A DNA stretch of 39,434 nucleotides, taken from positions 1,910-41,343 of the forward strand of contig MNIR01000023.1 of the NCBI GenBank assembly GCA_001919865.1, given 5' to 3'. Shown piece by piece: positions 7,586 to 15,751 of the stretch. The stretch comes from Gemmatimonadetes bacterium 13_1_20CM_4_69_16 (GTDB lineage Bacteria; Gemmatimonadota; Gemmatimonadetes; Gemmatimonadales; GWC2-71-9). Made by a program: the position numbers and the translations under genes. Every line of letters begins with the position of its first letter. Position 1 is the stretch's first letter. The notes under the pieces were generated by a model. That model was not told where the DNA came from and did not search any database. It was given only the letters and a program-made list of their open reading frames with translations.

Positions 7586-8598
7586 CGGACGAGACGTCCC
7601 TCAACCTCTTTCAACAACAGGAAGCCAACCGCCGGCGCACCTTTTGGCTGGTGGTTGGCTTCGTGGTCTTCTTCGCCTGGCTCGGCTTCGGGGGCGACTA
7701 CCTGTACTACCTCTACACCCTCCAGGCGCCGCGTCAGGCTTACCACCACACGTTTCCGTGGTTCGGCATCGCGCTGTCGCTGGTGGCGTTGGCGCTCGCG
7801 TGGTACGCCTACCAGACCGGGCCCGAGAAGGTGTTGTGGTCGACCGGGGCAGAGGAGGTCACCGACCCCGAGGACCCCAAGGAGAAGCAGCTCGTCAACG
7901 TCGTGGAAGAGATGGCGATCGCTGCCGGCGTCCCGCGGCCGCGCATCTGGATCGTGGACGACCCCGACCCGAATGCGTTCGCCACCGGGACGGATCCGCT
8001 GCATTCACACATCGCCGTGACACGCGGGCTGCTCGACCTCTGCAGCCGCGATGAGCTCCAAGGGGTGATCGCCCACGAGCTGGGTCACGTGAAAAACCTC
8101 GACGTTCGGCTCATGACCACCCTGGCCGCCCTGGTGGGCGCCGTTGCCCTGATGCACGACGGGGCGACGCGCGTGATTCGGCCGGGGGGCGGCGGGGGGA
8201 GCGGCGACGAGCGGAAGCCGAGCCCTCTCCTGCTGGTGCTCGCCGTCGTGTGGCTCATCTCCTGGCTGCTGGCACCGATCGTCGCCCAGCTGCTCGCGTT
8301 GGGTGTGAGCCGCAAGCGGGAGTACCTCGCGGACGCCATGAGCGCTCAATTCACTCGCAACCCGCTGGCGCTCGCGAGCGCCCTCCAGAAGATCGAGGGC
8401 GCCGACGCTCCCACCACGCACATCAAGCGCGGGGCGGCGCACCTCTGCATCGCCGACCCGCTGGGCCGCCGGCTCACGGACCACGAAGGGGTGTTCGCGG
8501 ACGCGCTCGCGACGCACCCGCCCATGGCGAAGCGGATCGCGATCCTCCGGGGGATGGGCTACGCCCAGCTCAAAAAGGAGGGAGGAGCCCTCTCGTGA
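7582..8598 (+). CDS. htpX: M48 family zinc metalloprotease, HtpX type
   Basis: 338 aa from GTG 7582. Two N-terminal membrane segments (about 20-40 and 58-76) precede the catalytic HELGH motif (about residue 167), followed by another hydrophobic pair around 185-250. REYLADAMSA supplies the downstream Glu zinc ligand. HtpX is an inner-membrane protease that degrades misfolded membrane proteins with its active site in the cytoplasm. A Gly-rich stretch lies around residue 203. It overlaps lemA and the next gene by 4 nt each, so the three are translationally coupled. All catalytic residues are present. Confidence 0.92.
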   Translation: MTDETSLNLFQQQEANRRRTFWLVVGFVVFFAWLGFGGDYLYYLYTLQAPRQAYHHTFPWFGIALSLVALALAWYAYQTGPEKVLWSTGAEEVTDPEDPKEKQLVNVVEEMAIAAGVPRPRIWIVDDPDPNAFATGTDPLHSHIAVTRGLLDLCSRDELQGVIAHELGHVKNLDVRLMTTLAALVGAVALMHDGATRVIRPGGGGGSGDERKPSPLLLVLAVVWLISWLLAPIVAQLLALGVSRKREYLADAMSAQFTRNPLALASALQKIEGADAPTTHIKRGAAHLCIADPLGRRLTDHEGVFADALATHPPMAKRIAILRGMGYAQLKKEGGALS

Positions 8599-9977
8599 CG
8601 GGGTGGCTCGGTCGCCGGGCCCTCCGCACGATCCACGAGTTCCGGACCCGCCTCGCGCGCTATCACCTGCAGCAGCGAACCCTCGCCAAAGCGATGCTCG
8701 TCGACGACCCCGTCGTGCGAGCAGCCGCGCTCCACCACGCCCGCGAGCACGGCCTGACGGACGCCCAGGTGCGGGCCCGCGTGGCGCGCTACGTCGACGA
8801 GATCGTTCCCCAACTCAACGTCCTCTCCTACTACAAGCTCGGATACAACGTCGCGAAGGTCGTTCTCAACCTGCTGTACCGGGTGACTGTCGATTATCAG
8901 GACGAGCGCGCGCTGGAACGGATCCCCAAGAAGGACGTGGTGGTGTACGTCATGAACCACCGCTCAAACGTGGACTACGTCGTCGTGGCGTACGTGCTGG
9001 CATACGGCGCGCACCTGAGCTACGCCGTCGGCGAATGGGCGCGGGTGTGGCCGCTGGAATACGTGTTCAAATCGTTCGGGTCCTATTTCGTCCGGCGCGG
9101 CTTCCGCGAGCCGCTGTACCACGCCGTGCTCGAGCGCTACGTCCAGCTGATCACCAAGAACGGCGTGACGCAGGGCTTCTTCCCGGAGGGCCGGCTCGCT
9201 CGCGACGGCCGCTTGGGGCCGCCCAAGGTCGGCCTGCTGGACTACATCTGTCGCACACTGCGCGATCCCGAATTCACGCGGGACATCTGGTTCGTGCCGG
9301 TCGCGATCAACTTCGACCGGGTGCTGGAAGATCGCGCGCTGATTCGCGAGCTGGTCGACGAGCAGGACCGGCCGGCGCGGGTCTCCCAAGCGTGGACGGT
9401 GGTGAGTTACGTCGCCAGCAACCTGCTGCGCCTGCTCACCGGCCGCCTGCAGCGCTACGGTCGGGCGGCTGCCAACTTCGGCACGCCGCTCTCGCTGCGG
9501 CACTGGCTGGCAGCGGCGCAGCCGCAGCTGCTCGAGCTCGCCAAGGCGGCGCGCCTCGCCGGGCTGCAGCAACTCGCCGAGGAGCTGATGCGCCGCATCG
9601 GCGCGATCATCCCGGTGACGCCGGTCCCGCTCGCCGCCGCGGCGCTGCTCTCCTTCGAGCGGTCCGTGATCCCCCGGGGGGCCCTGCTCGAGCGCATGGA
9701 CCAGCTGCGCGACCGGCTGCACGACGTCAACGCCAAGGTGGTGCGCGGCGACGCCCGCATCCTCGACGTGTGGGACCGCGCCTGGCGCATGCTCCGCCTG
9801 CGGCGGCTCGTGGTGGCGGATGGCGACAGCCTGGTGGTGTTGCCGGGCGGGCGTCCGCTGCTCGAGTTCTACGCCAACTCCATCGCGCACCTGTTGCCCA
9901 TCCGGGGACCGAGGACGCCGTTCCACAAGCAGCACGAGACGGACCCAGGGCTGCCCCGCCTCCGTCGCTCCCCTTAG
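8595..9977 (+). CDS. PlsB-type glycerol-3-phosphate/lysophospholipid acyltransferase
   Basis: 460 aa. It carries the glycerolipid acyltransferase motifs in order: NHRSNVD (H-x4-D, block I, near residue 120), GSYFVRRGF (block II), FFPEGRLARDGRLGPPK (block III) and FVPVAINFDR (block IV). It is therefore a PlsB/PlsC-superfamily enzyme acylating glycerol-3-phosphate or a lyso-lipid at the membrane. At 460 aa it is much shorter than E. coli PlsB (about 800 aa), and the C-terminal part after about residue 280 is helical. The GTG start overlaps the htpX stop by 4 nt, tying membrane lipid synthesis to membrane quality-control genes. The exact acceptor is unknown. Confidence 0.85.
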   Translation: MTGWLGRRALRTIHEFRTRLARYHLQQRTLAKAMLVDDPVVRAAALHHAREHGLTDAQVRARVARYVDEIVPQLNVLSYYKLGYNVAKVVLNLLYRVTVDYQDERALERIPKKDVVVYVMNHRSNVDYVVVAYVLAYGAHLSYAVGEWARVWPLEYVFKSFGSYFVRRGFREPLYHAVLERYVQLITKNGVTQGFFPEGRLARDGRLGPPKVGLLDYICRTLRDPEFTRDIWFVPVAINFDRVLEDRALIRELVDEQDRPARVSQAWTVVSYVASNLLRLLTGRLQRYGRAAANFGTPLSLRHWLAAAQPQLLELAKAARLAGLQQLAEELMRRIGAIIPVTPVPLAAAALLSFERSVIPRGALLERMDQLRDRLHDVNAKVVRGDARILDVWDRAWRMLRLRRLVVADGDSLVVLPGGRPLLEFYANSIAHLLPIRGPRTPFHKQHETDPGLPRLRRSP

Positions 9978-9979
9978 CC

Positions 9980-10210
9980 TTAGAGCATGTCCCGTCGAGA
10001 AGCCGTGGCGGGGAGACGTCGGACCGCGCTCGTGGCACGATCGATCTGCTGCACCACGGTGAGCAAGAGTTCTCGGGTGACGAACCCCTCGGTCTCCATC
10101 CCCGCCAGCTCCGCGGCGCAGCGCGCGGCGTGGAGAGCGTCAGTGATTTCCGCCACCGTCGCCTGAGCCCACAGCCCCAGCGGATGCGGCATTCGATAGG
10201 TGGGCGCCAT
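9980..10210 (-). CDS. small hypothetical protein
   Basis: 76 aa from ATG 10210, mostly helical, with Ala/Glu/Leu periodicity, one Cys (about residue 30) and a basic C-terminus. It fills most of the 353-nt gap between the acyltransferase and archease genes and is the only frame there with protein-like composition. A TAGCTT box lies 8 nt before the ATG. No family recognised. It would be convergent with the acyltransferase and divergent from archease. It could be spurious. Confidence 0.4.
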   Translation of the reverse strand: MAPTYRMPHPLGLWAQATVAEITDALHAARCAAELAGMETEGFVTRELLLTVVQQIDRATSAVRRLPATASRRDML

Positions 10211-10330
10211 GAGGCGAGAAGCTAGGAGGGCGCGCCGGTCCGCCAGCACCGGATTTTCCGCGGGCGGTACGCCTTTGCGCGACGCACGGCGTCCGACGAC
10301 TCGGCGTGACACCGTTGCGTCGCCTGTTCC

Positions 10331-10720
10331 GTGACGTCGTATCGTTTTGTCCCTCATACGGCCGATATCGCCGTCGAGCTCCGGGCCCAGAATGAACGGG
10401 GCCTCTATCAAGCCGGGGTGGACGCGCTGCGGGAGCTGCTCGTGGGGACGGCCACGGTCGCCCCGGCTCAAGAGCGCCCGATCGAGCCGCGCGGCGGGGA
10501 CCCCACCGAGCGCCTCATTCACTTCCTGAGCGACGTCCTGTATCTGTACGACACGGGGCGTTTCCTCCCGGCAGGGGTGTCGGCGTCTGGGGTGTACGGG
10601 GAGCCGTTCGACCCCACCAGGCACGAGGCGCAGCGCGAGGTGAAAGCGGTGACGCACCACGGGGCGGAGGTGGAGTCGGACGAGCGCGGCTACCGCGCCA
10701 CTATCGTGTTCGATGTCTGA
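10331..10720 (+). CDS. archease
   Basis: 129 aa covering the whole archease family. The signature is the N-terminal PHTADIAVE, followed by LIHFLSDVLYLYDTGRFLP and the C-terminal VKAVTHH segment with an acidic end. Archease promotes guanylylation and multiple turnover of the RNA ligase RtcB. The very next gene is rtcB, overlapping by 8 nt, so the functional pairing is clear. The GTG start has little Shine-Dalgarno. Confidence 0.93.
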   Translation: MTSYRFVPHTADIAVELRAQNERGLYQAGVDALRELLVGTATVAPAQERPIEPRGGDPTERLIHFLSDVLYLYDTGRFLPAGVSASGVYGEPFDPTRHEAQREVKAVTHHGAEVESDERGYRATIVFDV

Positions 10721-12158
10721 GCCGATGCAGCTCGAGCGGATCGACGCTTATCGGTGGCGCGTGCCGCGTCACGGCGGCATGCGCACCGACGGACTGATCT
10801 TCGCCGACGACGGGCTGATACGCGATCTCGAAGGCGATCAGGCGGTGCAGCAGGTGGCGAACGTCGCCCACCTCCCCGGGATCGTGGGCCCCGCTATCGC
10901 CATGCCCGACATCCATTGGGGCTATGGCTTCCCGATCGGCGGGGTGGCGGCGTTCGACGAGCAGGAGGGCGTGGTGTCGCCCGGCGGCGTGGGCTACGAC
11001 ATCAATTGCGGCGTGCGGCTGCTCGCCACGCCGCTGGACATCGGCGACGTGCGCCCGCGCCTCAAGCAGCTAGTGGATGCGCTGTACCGCACCATTCCCT
11101 CGGGCGTGGGGGCGTCCCGCTCCGACGTGCGGCTGGGTCGCCGCGACCTCGAGCGCGTACTGGGCGACGGTGCCCGCTGGGTCGTCGCGCAGGGGTACGG
11201 CAGCGACGCGGACCTGGAGGCGATCGAGGCGAACGGATCGCTCCCCGGCGCTGATCCAGAATGCGTCTCCGATCGCGCCAAGGAGCGCGGCGGCGACCAG
11301 TTGGGTACCGTGGGCAGCGGCAACCACTTCGTCGAGGTGGGCTACGTCGCCGAGCGGTACGACGCAACCGTGGCCGACCGGCTGGGCCTCGCGCCGGGCA
11401 CCGTCACGGTGTTCATCCACTCGGGCTCACGCGGCCTGGGCTACCAAGTGTGCGACGACTACCTGGACACCATGCTCGCGGCCGCGGGGAAGTACGGCAT
11501 CGCCCTGCCAGACAAGCAGCTGTGCTGCGCGCCCATCGGCTCGCCTGAAGGGAAGCGCTATTGGGGGGCGATGAACGCCGCGGCGAACTACGCCTTCGCC
11601 AACCGCCAGCTCATGGCGCACTACGCGCGGCAGGCGCTCCGCACCGTGTTCGATGACGAGGCCGCCGCGCGCACTCGGCTCGTGTACGATGTGTGCCACA
11701 ACATCGCGAAGCACGAAACCCACGACGTCGCAGGCCGGCCCCGACGGCTCTGCATTCATCGCAAAGGCGCAACCCGCGCCTTCCCACCCGGACACGCGGA
11801 GTTGGCCCCACAGTTCCGCGATCTGGGGCAGCCGGTGCTGATTCCGGGAGACATGGGGCGCTATAGCTACGTGCTCGTCGGGACCGAAGGCGCTTACCGC
11901 GAGACTTTTGGCTCGAGCTGCCACGGCGCGGGACGCCGCATGAGCCGACACAAGGCGAAGCAGCTCGCGCGCTCGCGCAATGTCCCCAAGGAGCTCGAGG
12001 AGCAGGGGATCGTGGTGCGCGCGGCCACGCGCGCCACCGTGGACGAGGAGATCCCTGAGGCCTATAAGGACGTGGCGCGCGTGGTGGACGTGGTCCACGC
12101 GGCCGGCATCGGCAGGAAAGTCGCCCAGATCAAACCGGTGGGGGTGGTGAAGGGATAG
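10713..12158 (+). CDS. rtcB: RNA-splicing ligase RtcB
   Basis: 481 aa, full length. RtcB joins 2',3'-cyclic-phosphate or 3'-phosphate RNA ends to 5'-OH ends using GTP and Mn2+. The visible catalytic blocks are MPDIHWGYGFPIGG, YDINCGVR (metal-binding Cys), GSGNHFVEV, HSGSRGLG, HNIAKHE, HRKGATRA and SSCHGAGR, where the family's guanylylated His lies. With archease upstream this forms a complete RNA ligation module of the type used in RNA repair. No RtcR regulator or RNA cyclase RtcA is in the window. Confidence 0.96.
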   Translation: MSEPMQLERIDAYRWRVPRHGGMRTDGLIFADDGLIRDLEGDQAVQQVANVAHLPGIVGPAIAMPDIHWGYGFPIGGVAAFDEQEGVVSPGGVGYDINCGVRLLATPLDIGDVRPRLKQLVDALYRTIPSGVGASRSDVRLGRRDLERVLGDGARWVVAQGYGSDADLEAIEANGSLPGADPECVSDRAKERGGDQLGTVGSGNHFVEVGYVAERYDATVADRLGLAPGTVTVFIHSGSRGLGYQVCDDYLDTMLAAAGKYGIALPDKQLCCAPIGSPEGKRYWGAMNAAANYAFANRQLMAHYARQALRTVFDDEAAARTRLVYDVCHNIAKHETHDVAGRPRRLCIHRKGATRAFPPGHAELAPQFRDLGQPVLIPGDMGRYSYVLVGTEGAYRETFGSSCHGAGRRMSRHKAKQLARSRNVPKELEEQGIVVRAATRATVDEEIPEAYKDVARVVDVVHAAGIGRKVAQIKPVGVVKG

Positions 12159-12163
12159 AGGGG

Positions 12164-13108
12164 CTACGCGGCCCCGGCGGTCTGCTCGAACTCGCGCGTC
12201 AGCCCCAGCAGCCGCCAACCCGTGACCACCGCGCCGAGCAGCAGCACCGGCAGCACTTGCAACCCCTGGAGCGCGAGCCCGGCGGCGACCGCCTGCTCGG
12301 GCGCGATCCCGAACGGCAGCAGGCCGACGACGAGGGCGGCCTGCACCACGCCTACGTTGGCCGGGGTGGGCCGCAGCAGCCCGCTCAGGTTCGTCGCGAC
12401 CAGCGCGGTGAAGGAGGCCGCGAGGCTGACCTCGACGTGTGTCGCCTGCAACACAAGGTGATAGGTCGCCCACTGCGTGGCCCAATTCCACACCCCGAGC
12501 AGCGTCGGCGCCAGGAGCCGTCCGCCCGACCCCATGCGGCCGAGCAGCACGAGCCGCGAGCGCAACTTGATCGGCAACTGCTCCACCAGCCACGACCCGC
12601 CGCGCGCCCACGCGAGCAGCAGCACCACCCCGAGCGCAAGCCCCACCCCGACCTGCACGGCGCGCAGCCACGGCTCCAGCTGGAGTACGCTCGGCGCCAT
12701 GACGAGGAACAGCGCCAGGGCGAGCGCCTCGGCCACCCTGGTCCACACGACGGATGAGATCGCGGCGGCTACCGGCACGCCGGCCCGTCGCGCGATCCAC
12801 TGGACGCGCGCCACTTCCCCCGCTACGGCGACCGAGAGGTCGTTCACGGCGGACCCGACGAGGTTCGCCTCCTGGGCGGCGCGCCAGCTATGCGGCGCCG
12901 CGCGCTTGAGAATGAGGTGCCACGCCCAGCCTTTGGCGGCGAGCGACGAGAGGTTCACGACCAAGGCCACGGCGAGCAGCCCGGGGTCGGCCGCGAGCAG
13001 GGCGGCGAACGTCACGCGCCAGGGAAAATGGACGATGGACTTGAGCGCCAGCCCCACCCCGACCAGGCCCCCCAGCCACCACAGCCAGCGCCAGCGGAGC
13101 CGCATCAC
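12164..13108 (-). CDS. YbhN/UPF0104 (AglD-like) integral membrane protein
   Basis: 314 aa with about seven hydrophobic segments and short loops, matching the lysylphosphatidylglycerol-synthetase transmembrane/UPF0104 family. Typical features are AKGWAWHLILKR in the first third, the SAVNDLSVAVAGEVARVQW segment, and the RPTPANVGVVQAALV re-entrant region. The role in this family is thought to be lipid-linked substrate handling at the inner membrane. It overlaps the stop of the deacetylase gene (GTGA), so the two form an operon for envelope glycan or lipid modification. ATG 13105 is an equally good start. Confidence 0.82.
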   Translation of the reverse strand: MMRLRWRWLWWLGGLVGVGLALKSIVHFPWRVTFAALLAADPGLLAVALVVNLSSLAAKGWAWHLILKRAAPHSWRAAQEANLVGSAVNDLSVAVAGEVARVQWIARRAGVPVAAAISSVVWTRVAEALALALFLVMAPSVLQLEPWLRAVQVGVGLALGVVLLLAWARGGSWLVEQLPIKLRSRLVLLGRMGSGGRLLAPTLLGVWNWATQWATYHLVLQATHVEVSLAASFTALVATNLSGLLRPTPANVGVVQAALVVGLLPFGIAPEQAVAAGLALQGLQVLPVLLLGAVVTGWRLLGLTREFEQTAGAA

Positions 13109-13806
13109 CGCGCGAGCTCTCCGAGCGGGCGAAAGGCGTACCCCGCGGCGCGGGCGTCGGCGATGATCCCCGGAAGCGCCGCGGCGGTGCGCCGCCGGTC
13201 GCCATCAGGGTCGTACCCGTCGCCGTCGTGAAGCAGGATGATCGCGCCGGGACACAGCCGCCGACCGACCCGACGCCGGATCTCCTCTGCCGATACCCGC
13301 GGATCCGAATCCCACACGCCGAACGTCCATCCGAACACGCTATAGCCGAGTCGGCGCGTGGCCGCGGTGACGAAAGGATTGCGATAGCCGTGCGGGGCGC
13401 GGAACGCGCGCGGCGCGCGTCCCGTCACGTTCCCGATGATTTCGTGAGTCCGCTCGAGCTCTTCACGGATACGGCGGGGCCCGAGAAAATGCAGCTTGCG
13501 GTGCCGCAGGGTGTGATTGCCGACCTCGTGACCCGCCGCGACCACGCGGCGCGCGATGCTGGGGAAGCGCCGCACGTGTTCGCCCACCATGAAGAACGCC
13601 GCGGGGACCCGGTCGGCCGCGAGCGTGTCGAGAATCGCTTCCGTGGCTGCGGCGTTGGGACCGTCGTCGAACGTCAGGTACGCGGCGCGCCGGCCGCGCG
13701 GGCCGCGCCCAATCGACCGGCCGAACAGCGGACTGTTCGGCTCGTACGTGGCGTACGCCCAAACACCGAGCCCGGCGCCCGTCGCGAGCAGGGGGACCAA
13801 AACCAT
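13105..13806 (-). CDS. polysaccharide deacetylase (NodB homology, carbohydrate esterase 4)
   Basis: 233 aa. An N-terminal hydrophobic anchor (about 1-20) precedes the NodB domain with all motifs: TFDDGPN (metal-binding Asp pair), GNHTLRH (His ligands), RAPHGYRN, and the C-terminal ILLHDGDG. It should remove N-acetyl groups from an envelope polysaccharide or peptidoglycan. ATG 13806 gives the natural signal anchor. A TAAGCT box lies 5 nt upstream, suggesting a transcript that starts at or near the ATG, downstream of the terminator of the predicted RNA at 13858-14288. It is coupled to the YbhN-type gene. Confidence 0.88.
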   Translation of the reverse strand: MVLVPLLATGAGLGVWAYATYEPNSPLFGRSIGRGPRGRRAAYLTFDDGPNAAATEAILDTLAADRVPAAFFMVGEHVRRFPSIARRVVAAGHEVGNHTLRHRKLHFLGPRRIREELERTHEIIGNVTGRAPRAFRAPHGYRNPFVTAATRRLGYSVFGWTFGVWDSDPRVSAEEIRRRVGRRLCPGAIILLHDGDGYDPDGDRRRTAAALPGIIADARAAGYAFRPLGELAR

Positions 13807-13857
13807 GCGGGAGCTTACACCGGATTCCCGATGCGCGGGATAGGCCCGGGATAGGCC

Positions 13858-13899
13858 AAAAAAGAGCCCCCGGGTCGGCACGATAGGCCGCCCGGGGGC
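13858..13899 (-). terminator. intrinsic terminator of the predicted structured RNA
   Basis: A 13-bp stem with one bulge (9 bp of 13866-13874 with 13891-13899, then 13876-13879 with 13887-13890) is followed on the minus strand by TC and six Ts (13863-13858). Confidence 0.85.
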
Positions 13900-14288
13900 C
13901 CTACACACCGGTTACCCGGAGCCGGGGGATTGCTCCCTCCGTTCTTCATCCTGCCGCCGCCGGTTGACTGATACGTCGCTCGGTAGGGCGGTCAAGAGCT
14001 CCGGCTTCCATCCCCAAGCAGCCTGGCCGGGCTGCAAGGTTCACCGATGTGGGTGCTACGGGTCAGATCGGGTCGCGGACCGACCCTCCGCACTGCACGT
14101 CGAGGCACCACTTCGACGTGGCTGGGGCACGCGACTGGCCCCAACTATCCGAGCCGGAGAGGTTCCTCCCGGATCGCCGGCCGCCTGAGCCCTTGTTTGC
14201 ATCGGCGGCCTCCCCGGAATTTCCGCTCGGACCCGTCTTGAAGGCGTAGTTGAGACACCAGGTCCCGACCCTTCCCTCCAAGCCGCGT
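13858..14288 (-). ncRNA. predicted long structured non-coding RNA (about 430 nt)
   Basis: The 720-nt stretch 13807-14526 has no convincing protein gene. On the minus strand it has a sigma70-like promoter (14295-14322), a G+C-rich body with many short inverted repeats, and a strong intrinsic terminator (13858-13899). I looked for hallmark sequences of RNase P RNA, tmRNA, SRP RNA, 6S RNA and the common riboswitches and found none. It may be a free-standing RNA, or a leader with an attenuator for the deacetylase gene, whose ATG is about 50 nt beyond the T-run. A possible separate -10 box for that gene favours a free-standing RNA. Confidence 0.5.
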
Positions 14289-14294
14289 GGCAAC

Positions 14295-14322
14295 AATATA
14301 GGGGTACCGCAAAACCGCGCAA
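14295..14322 (-). promoter_or_regulatory. sigma70-like promoter for the predicted structured RNA
   Basis: On the minus strand TTGCGC (14322-14317), a 16-nt spacer and TATATT (14300-14295) are seen. Transcription would begin near 14288. Confidence 0.5.
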
Positions 14323-14338
14323 GTGCCGATGTTTCTTC

Positions 14339-14459
14339 GGGTTAGCTCGTGTGCGTGTGCATCAGTTGTGGAAGCTAACCCCAGCCCGTGCCGGTCCTTG
14401 CCACGGCCGTCCACACGATGTGGAGTTGTGAATCCACATTGCTCCACCTCCCCACATCG
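14339..14459. repeat. cluster of inverted repeats and TCCACA-type motifs
   Basis: An 8-bp inverted repeat (GGGTTAGC, 14339-14346 with 14374-14381) has no T-run. Beside it a 7-bp hairpin ATGTGGA/TCCACAT (14418-14424 with 14433-14439) and further TGTGG/CCACA copies at about 14369, 14410 and 14453 are packed together. The cluster lies upstream of the RNA promoter and downstream of the gene at 14527-15150. It may be a regulatory site. The rest of 14382-14526 shows nothing I recognise. Confidence 0.4.
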
Positions 14460-14526
14460 GCAAAACAGCGTCTTGGAGTCTGAGATGGCCCGGTGACGAG
14501 AGCGGGCAACCCGGGGTGTAGCTTAG

Positions 14527-15150
14527 TCAGATGTCGATGCCGACCTCGTGATAGCTGTAGGGCGCGCCGGGGTGGGTGGGAACGAACAGCACGCCCGCGC
14601 CGCCGGTGGCGAACCAGCCGGCGAGCAGCTGGGTGGAGCGACCGGCGCCCACCGGCTCGCTGAACAGCACCTGCAGCCAGCGGCGGATGTGGCGCAGCTC
14701 GGGCGCGCGGCGGCCGAGCAGGGCGATCACCGCGCCCACGCCATGCGTGGCGCGCAGGAAGTGCGCGATCGCGTGCACCCGCTGCGCGAAGATATAGGCG
14801 CGCACGCCCGGCTCGTCGTACAGCAGGGTGCCCTCGTAGGGGTCGGCGGGTGGCGCGTCCATGCGGGGCCCGAAGTAGATGAAGACGTGCTGATCTCCGT
14901 CCCGGCGCTCGACCACCGCGGCGGCGGCGTCTGCGGCCAGTCGCCCCGCGTGGAGCAAGTCGTCCTCGGCGAGGATGCCGACCGCCGCCGTCCATTCGAG
15001 CGCGGCGAGCGCCTGGTCCAGCGGGCAGCCCACCGCGTCGTCGTACGCGAGCAGCCGCGGCGCCTCGCCGGCACGCAGGAAGAAATGCGCGAGCGCATCG
15101 GCCCGATCGTCGAACGCGCGGGTCTGGCGCGAGGTTGCGGGAAGGGTCAT
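14527..15150 (-). CDS. hypothetical protein
   Basis: 207 aa, soluble, with no signal peptide or membrane segment. It is rich in Ala, Arg and Leu with helical N- and middle parts, and has a Tyr/Phe/Pro-rich segment around residues 90-115 and a Gly/Pro/Tyr C-terminus. I do not recognise a family. ATG 15150 is preceded exactly 6 nt upstream by a perfect TATAAT, with no room for a ribosome-binding site, which implies a leaderless mRNA. A longer frame (to 15180) would run through that promoter box and is less likely. Confidence 0.7.
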   Translation of the reverse strand: MTLPATSRQTRAFDDRADALAHFFLRAGEAPRLLAYDDAVGCPLDQALAALEWTAAVGILAEDDLLHAGRLAADAAAAVVERRDGDQHVFIYFGPRMDAPPADPYEGTLLYDEPGVRAYIFAQRVHAIAHFLRATHGVGAVIALLGRRAPELRHIRRWLQVLFSEPVGAGRSTQLLAGWFATGGAGVLFVPTHPGAPYSYHEVGIDI

Positions 15151-15156
15151 TGTCAC

Positions 15157-15162
15157 ATTATA
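15157..15162 (-). promoter_or_regulatory. -10 box (TATAAT) placed for a leaderless transcript
   Basis: The minus-strand hexamer TATAAT (15162-15157) ends 6 nt before ATG 15150. The expected start site coincides with the A of the ATG. No clear -35 is visible. Confidence 0.6.
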
Positions 15163-15197
15163 ACCAAGGCTCGAAGCCATGGGATAGAGGAGCAGTG

Positions 15198-15746
15198 ATG
15201 CGCTGCCTGGCCGTGCTGTTTTGCATCACCACGACCGTCGCTCGGGCGCAGCAGCCCACGCCGCCCCCTGCGGAGTCGGCCCGCGCCGAATCGGTGCCCG
15301 CCCCGCCGCCGCCGCCCACCCTGGATCAGAAGCGTTTCCTCGATGGGCTGCGCACGGCCACACGCGGCATCGCGCAGCTCAAGGACGGCCTCAACCGCGT
15401 CGCCCGTACACAGGCGAGGAGCGACAGCGCGAGCCAGCGGCGCGCCGGTCGGTTCCTCGCCGGGGTGTGCGGCAGCGCCCGCGCGTTCATGGCGCGCGGG
15501 CGGCCGTACCTGAAGCCAGCGGTTTACGAGGACTCGAGCCGCGTGAAGGCTCGGCGGCTCACTTCCCAGATGGATTCGTTGATCGCCTACATGCCGGTGT
15601 GTGAGCAGAGCGCGGGCGCCACGCCCGTCCCGGTAGCCGCTGATCTGGGCAAGCGCGTGAAGGCGTACGATGCCGTCGTGCGGGACTTCCGGTTAGCCGT
15701 CGGGCTGCCGGTCAAAGCGGACAGTGCTGCGACGTCGAGACGATAG
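15198..15746 (+). CDS. secreted hypothetical protein
   Basis: 182 aa. A Sec signal peptide (about 1-18, ending ARA) is followed by a Pro/Ala-rich stretch (about 20-45) and a helical domain with two Cys that could form a disulphide. There is no known domain. ATG 15198 has a good ribosome-binding site (AGAGGAG, 5 nt upstream). It is divergent from the gene at 14527-15150, and the two promoters must share a 47-nt gap. It is convergent with the LVIVD gene that ends at 15752. Confidence 0.72.
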   Translation: MRCLAVLFCITTTVARAQQPTPPPAESARAESVPAPPPPPTLDQKRFLDGLRTATRGIAQLKDGLNRVARTQARSDSASQRRAGRFLAGVCGSARAFMARGRPYLKPAVYEDSSRVKARRLTSQMDSLIAYMPVCEQSAGATPVPVAADLGKRVKAYDAVVRDFRLAVGLPVKADSAATSRR

Positions 15747-15751
15747 GCAGG

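Noticed and set aside
13858-14288. Identity as RNase P RNA, tmRNA, SRP RNA or 6S RNA
   Set aside because: The RNase P GAGGAAAGTCC block, the tmRNA tRNA-like end and ALAA-type tag, and the SRP GGTCAGG-CCGGAAGG loop are all missing. I kept it as an unassigned RNA.
14063-14296. Small minus-strand open frame inside the predicted RNA
   Set aside because: Composition is Gly/Ser/Arg-rich and not protein-like, and it lacks a ribosome-binding site. The promoter and terminator positions fit an RNA better.
14339-14459. Possible replication origin from DnaA-box-like TCCACA motifs
   Set aside because: None matches the TTATNCACA consensus well, there is no A+T-rich unwinding region, and no dnaA, dnaN or gyrB is nearby.
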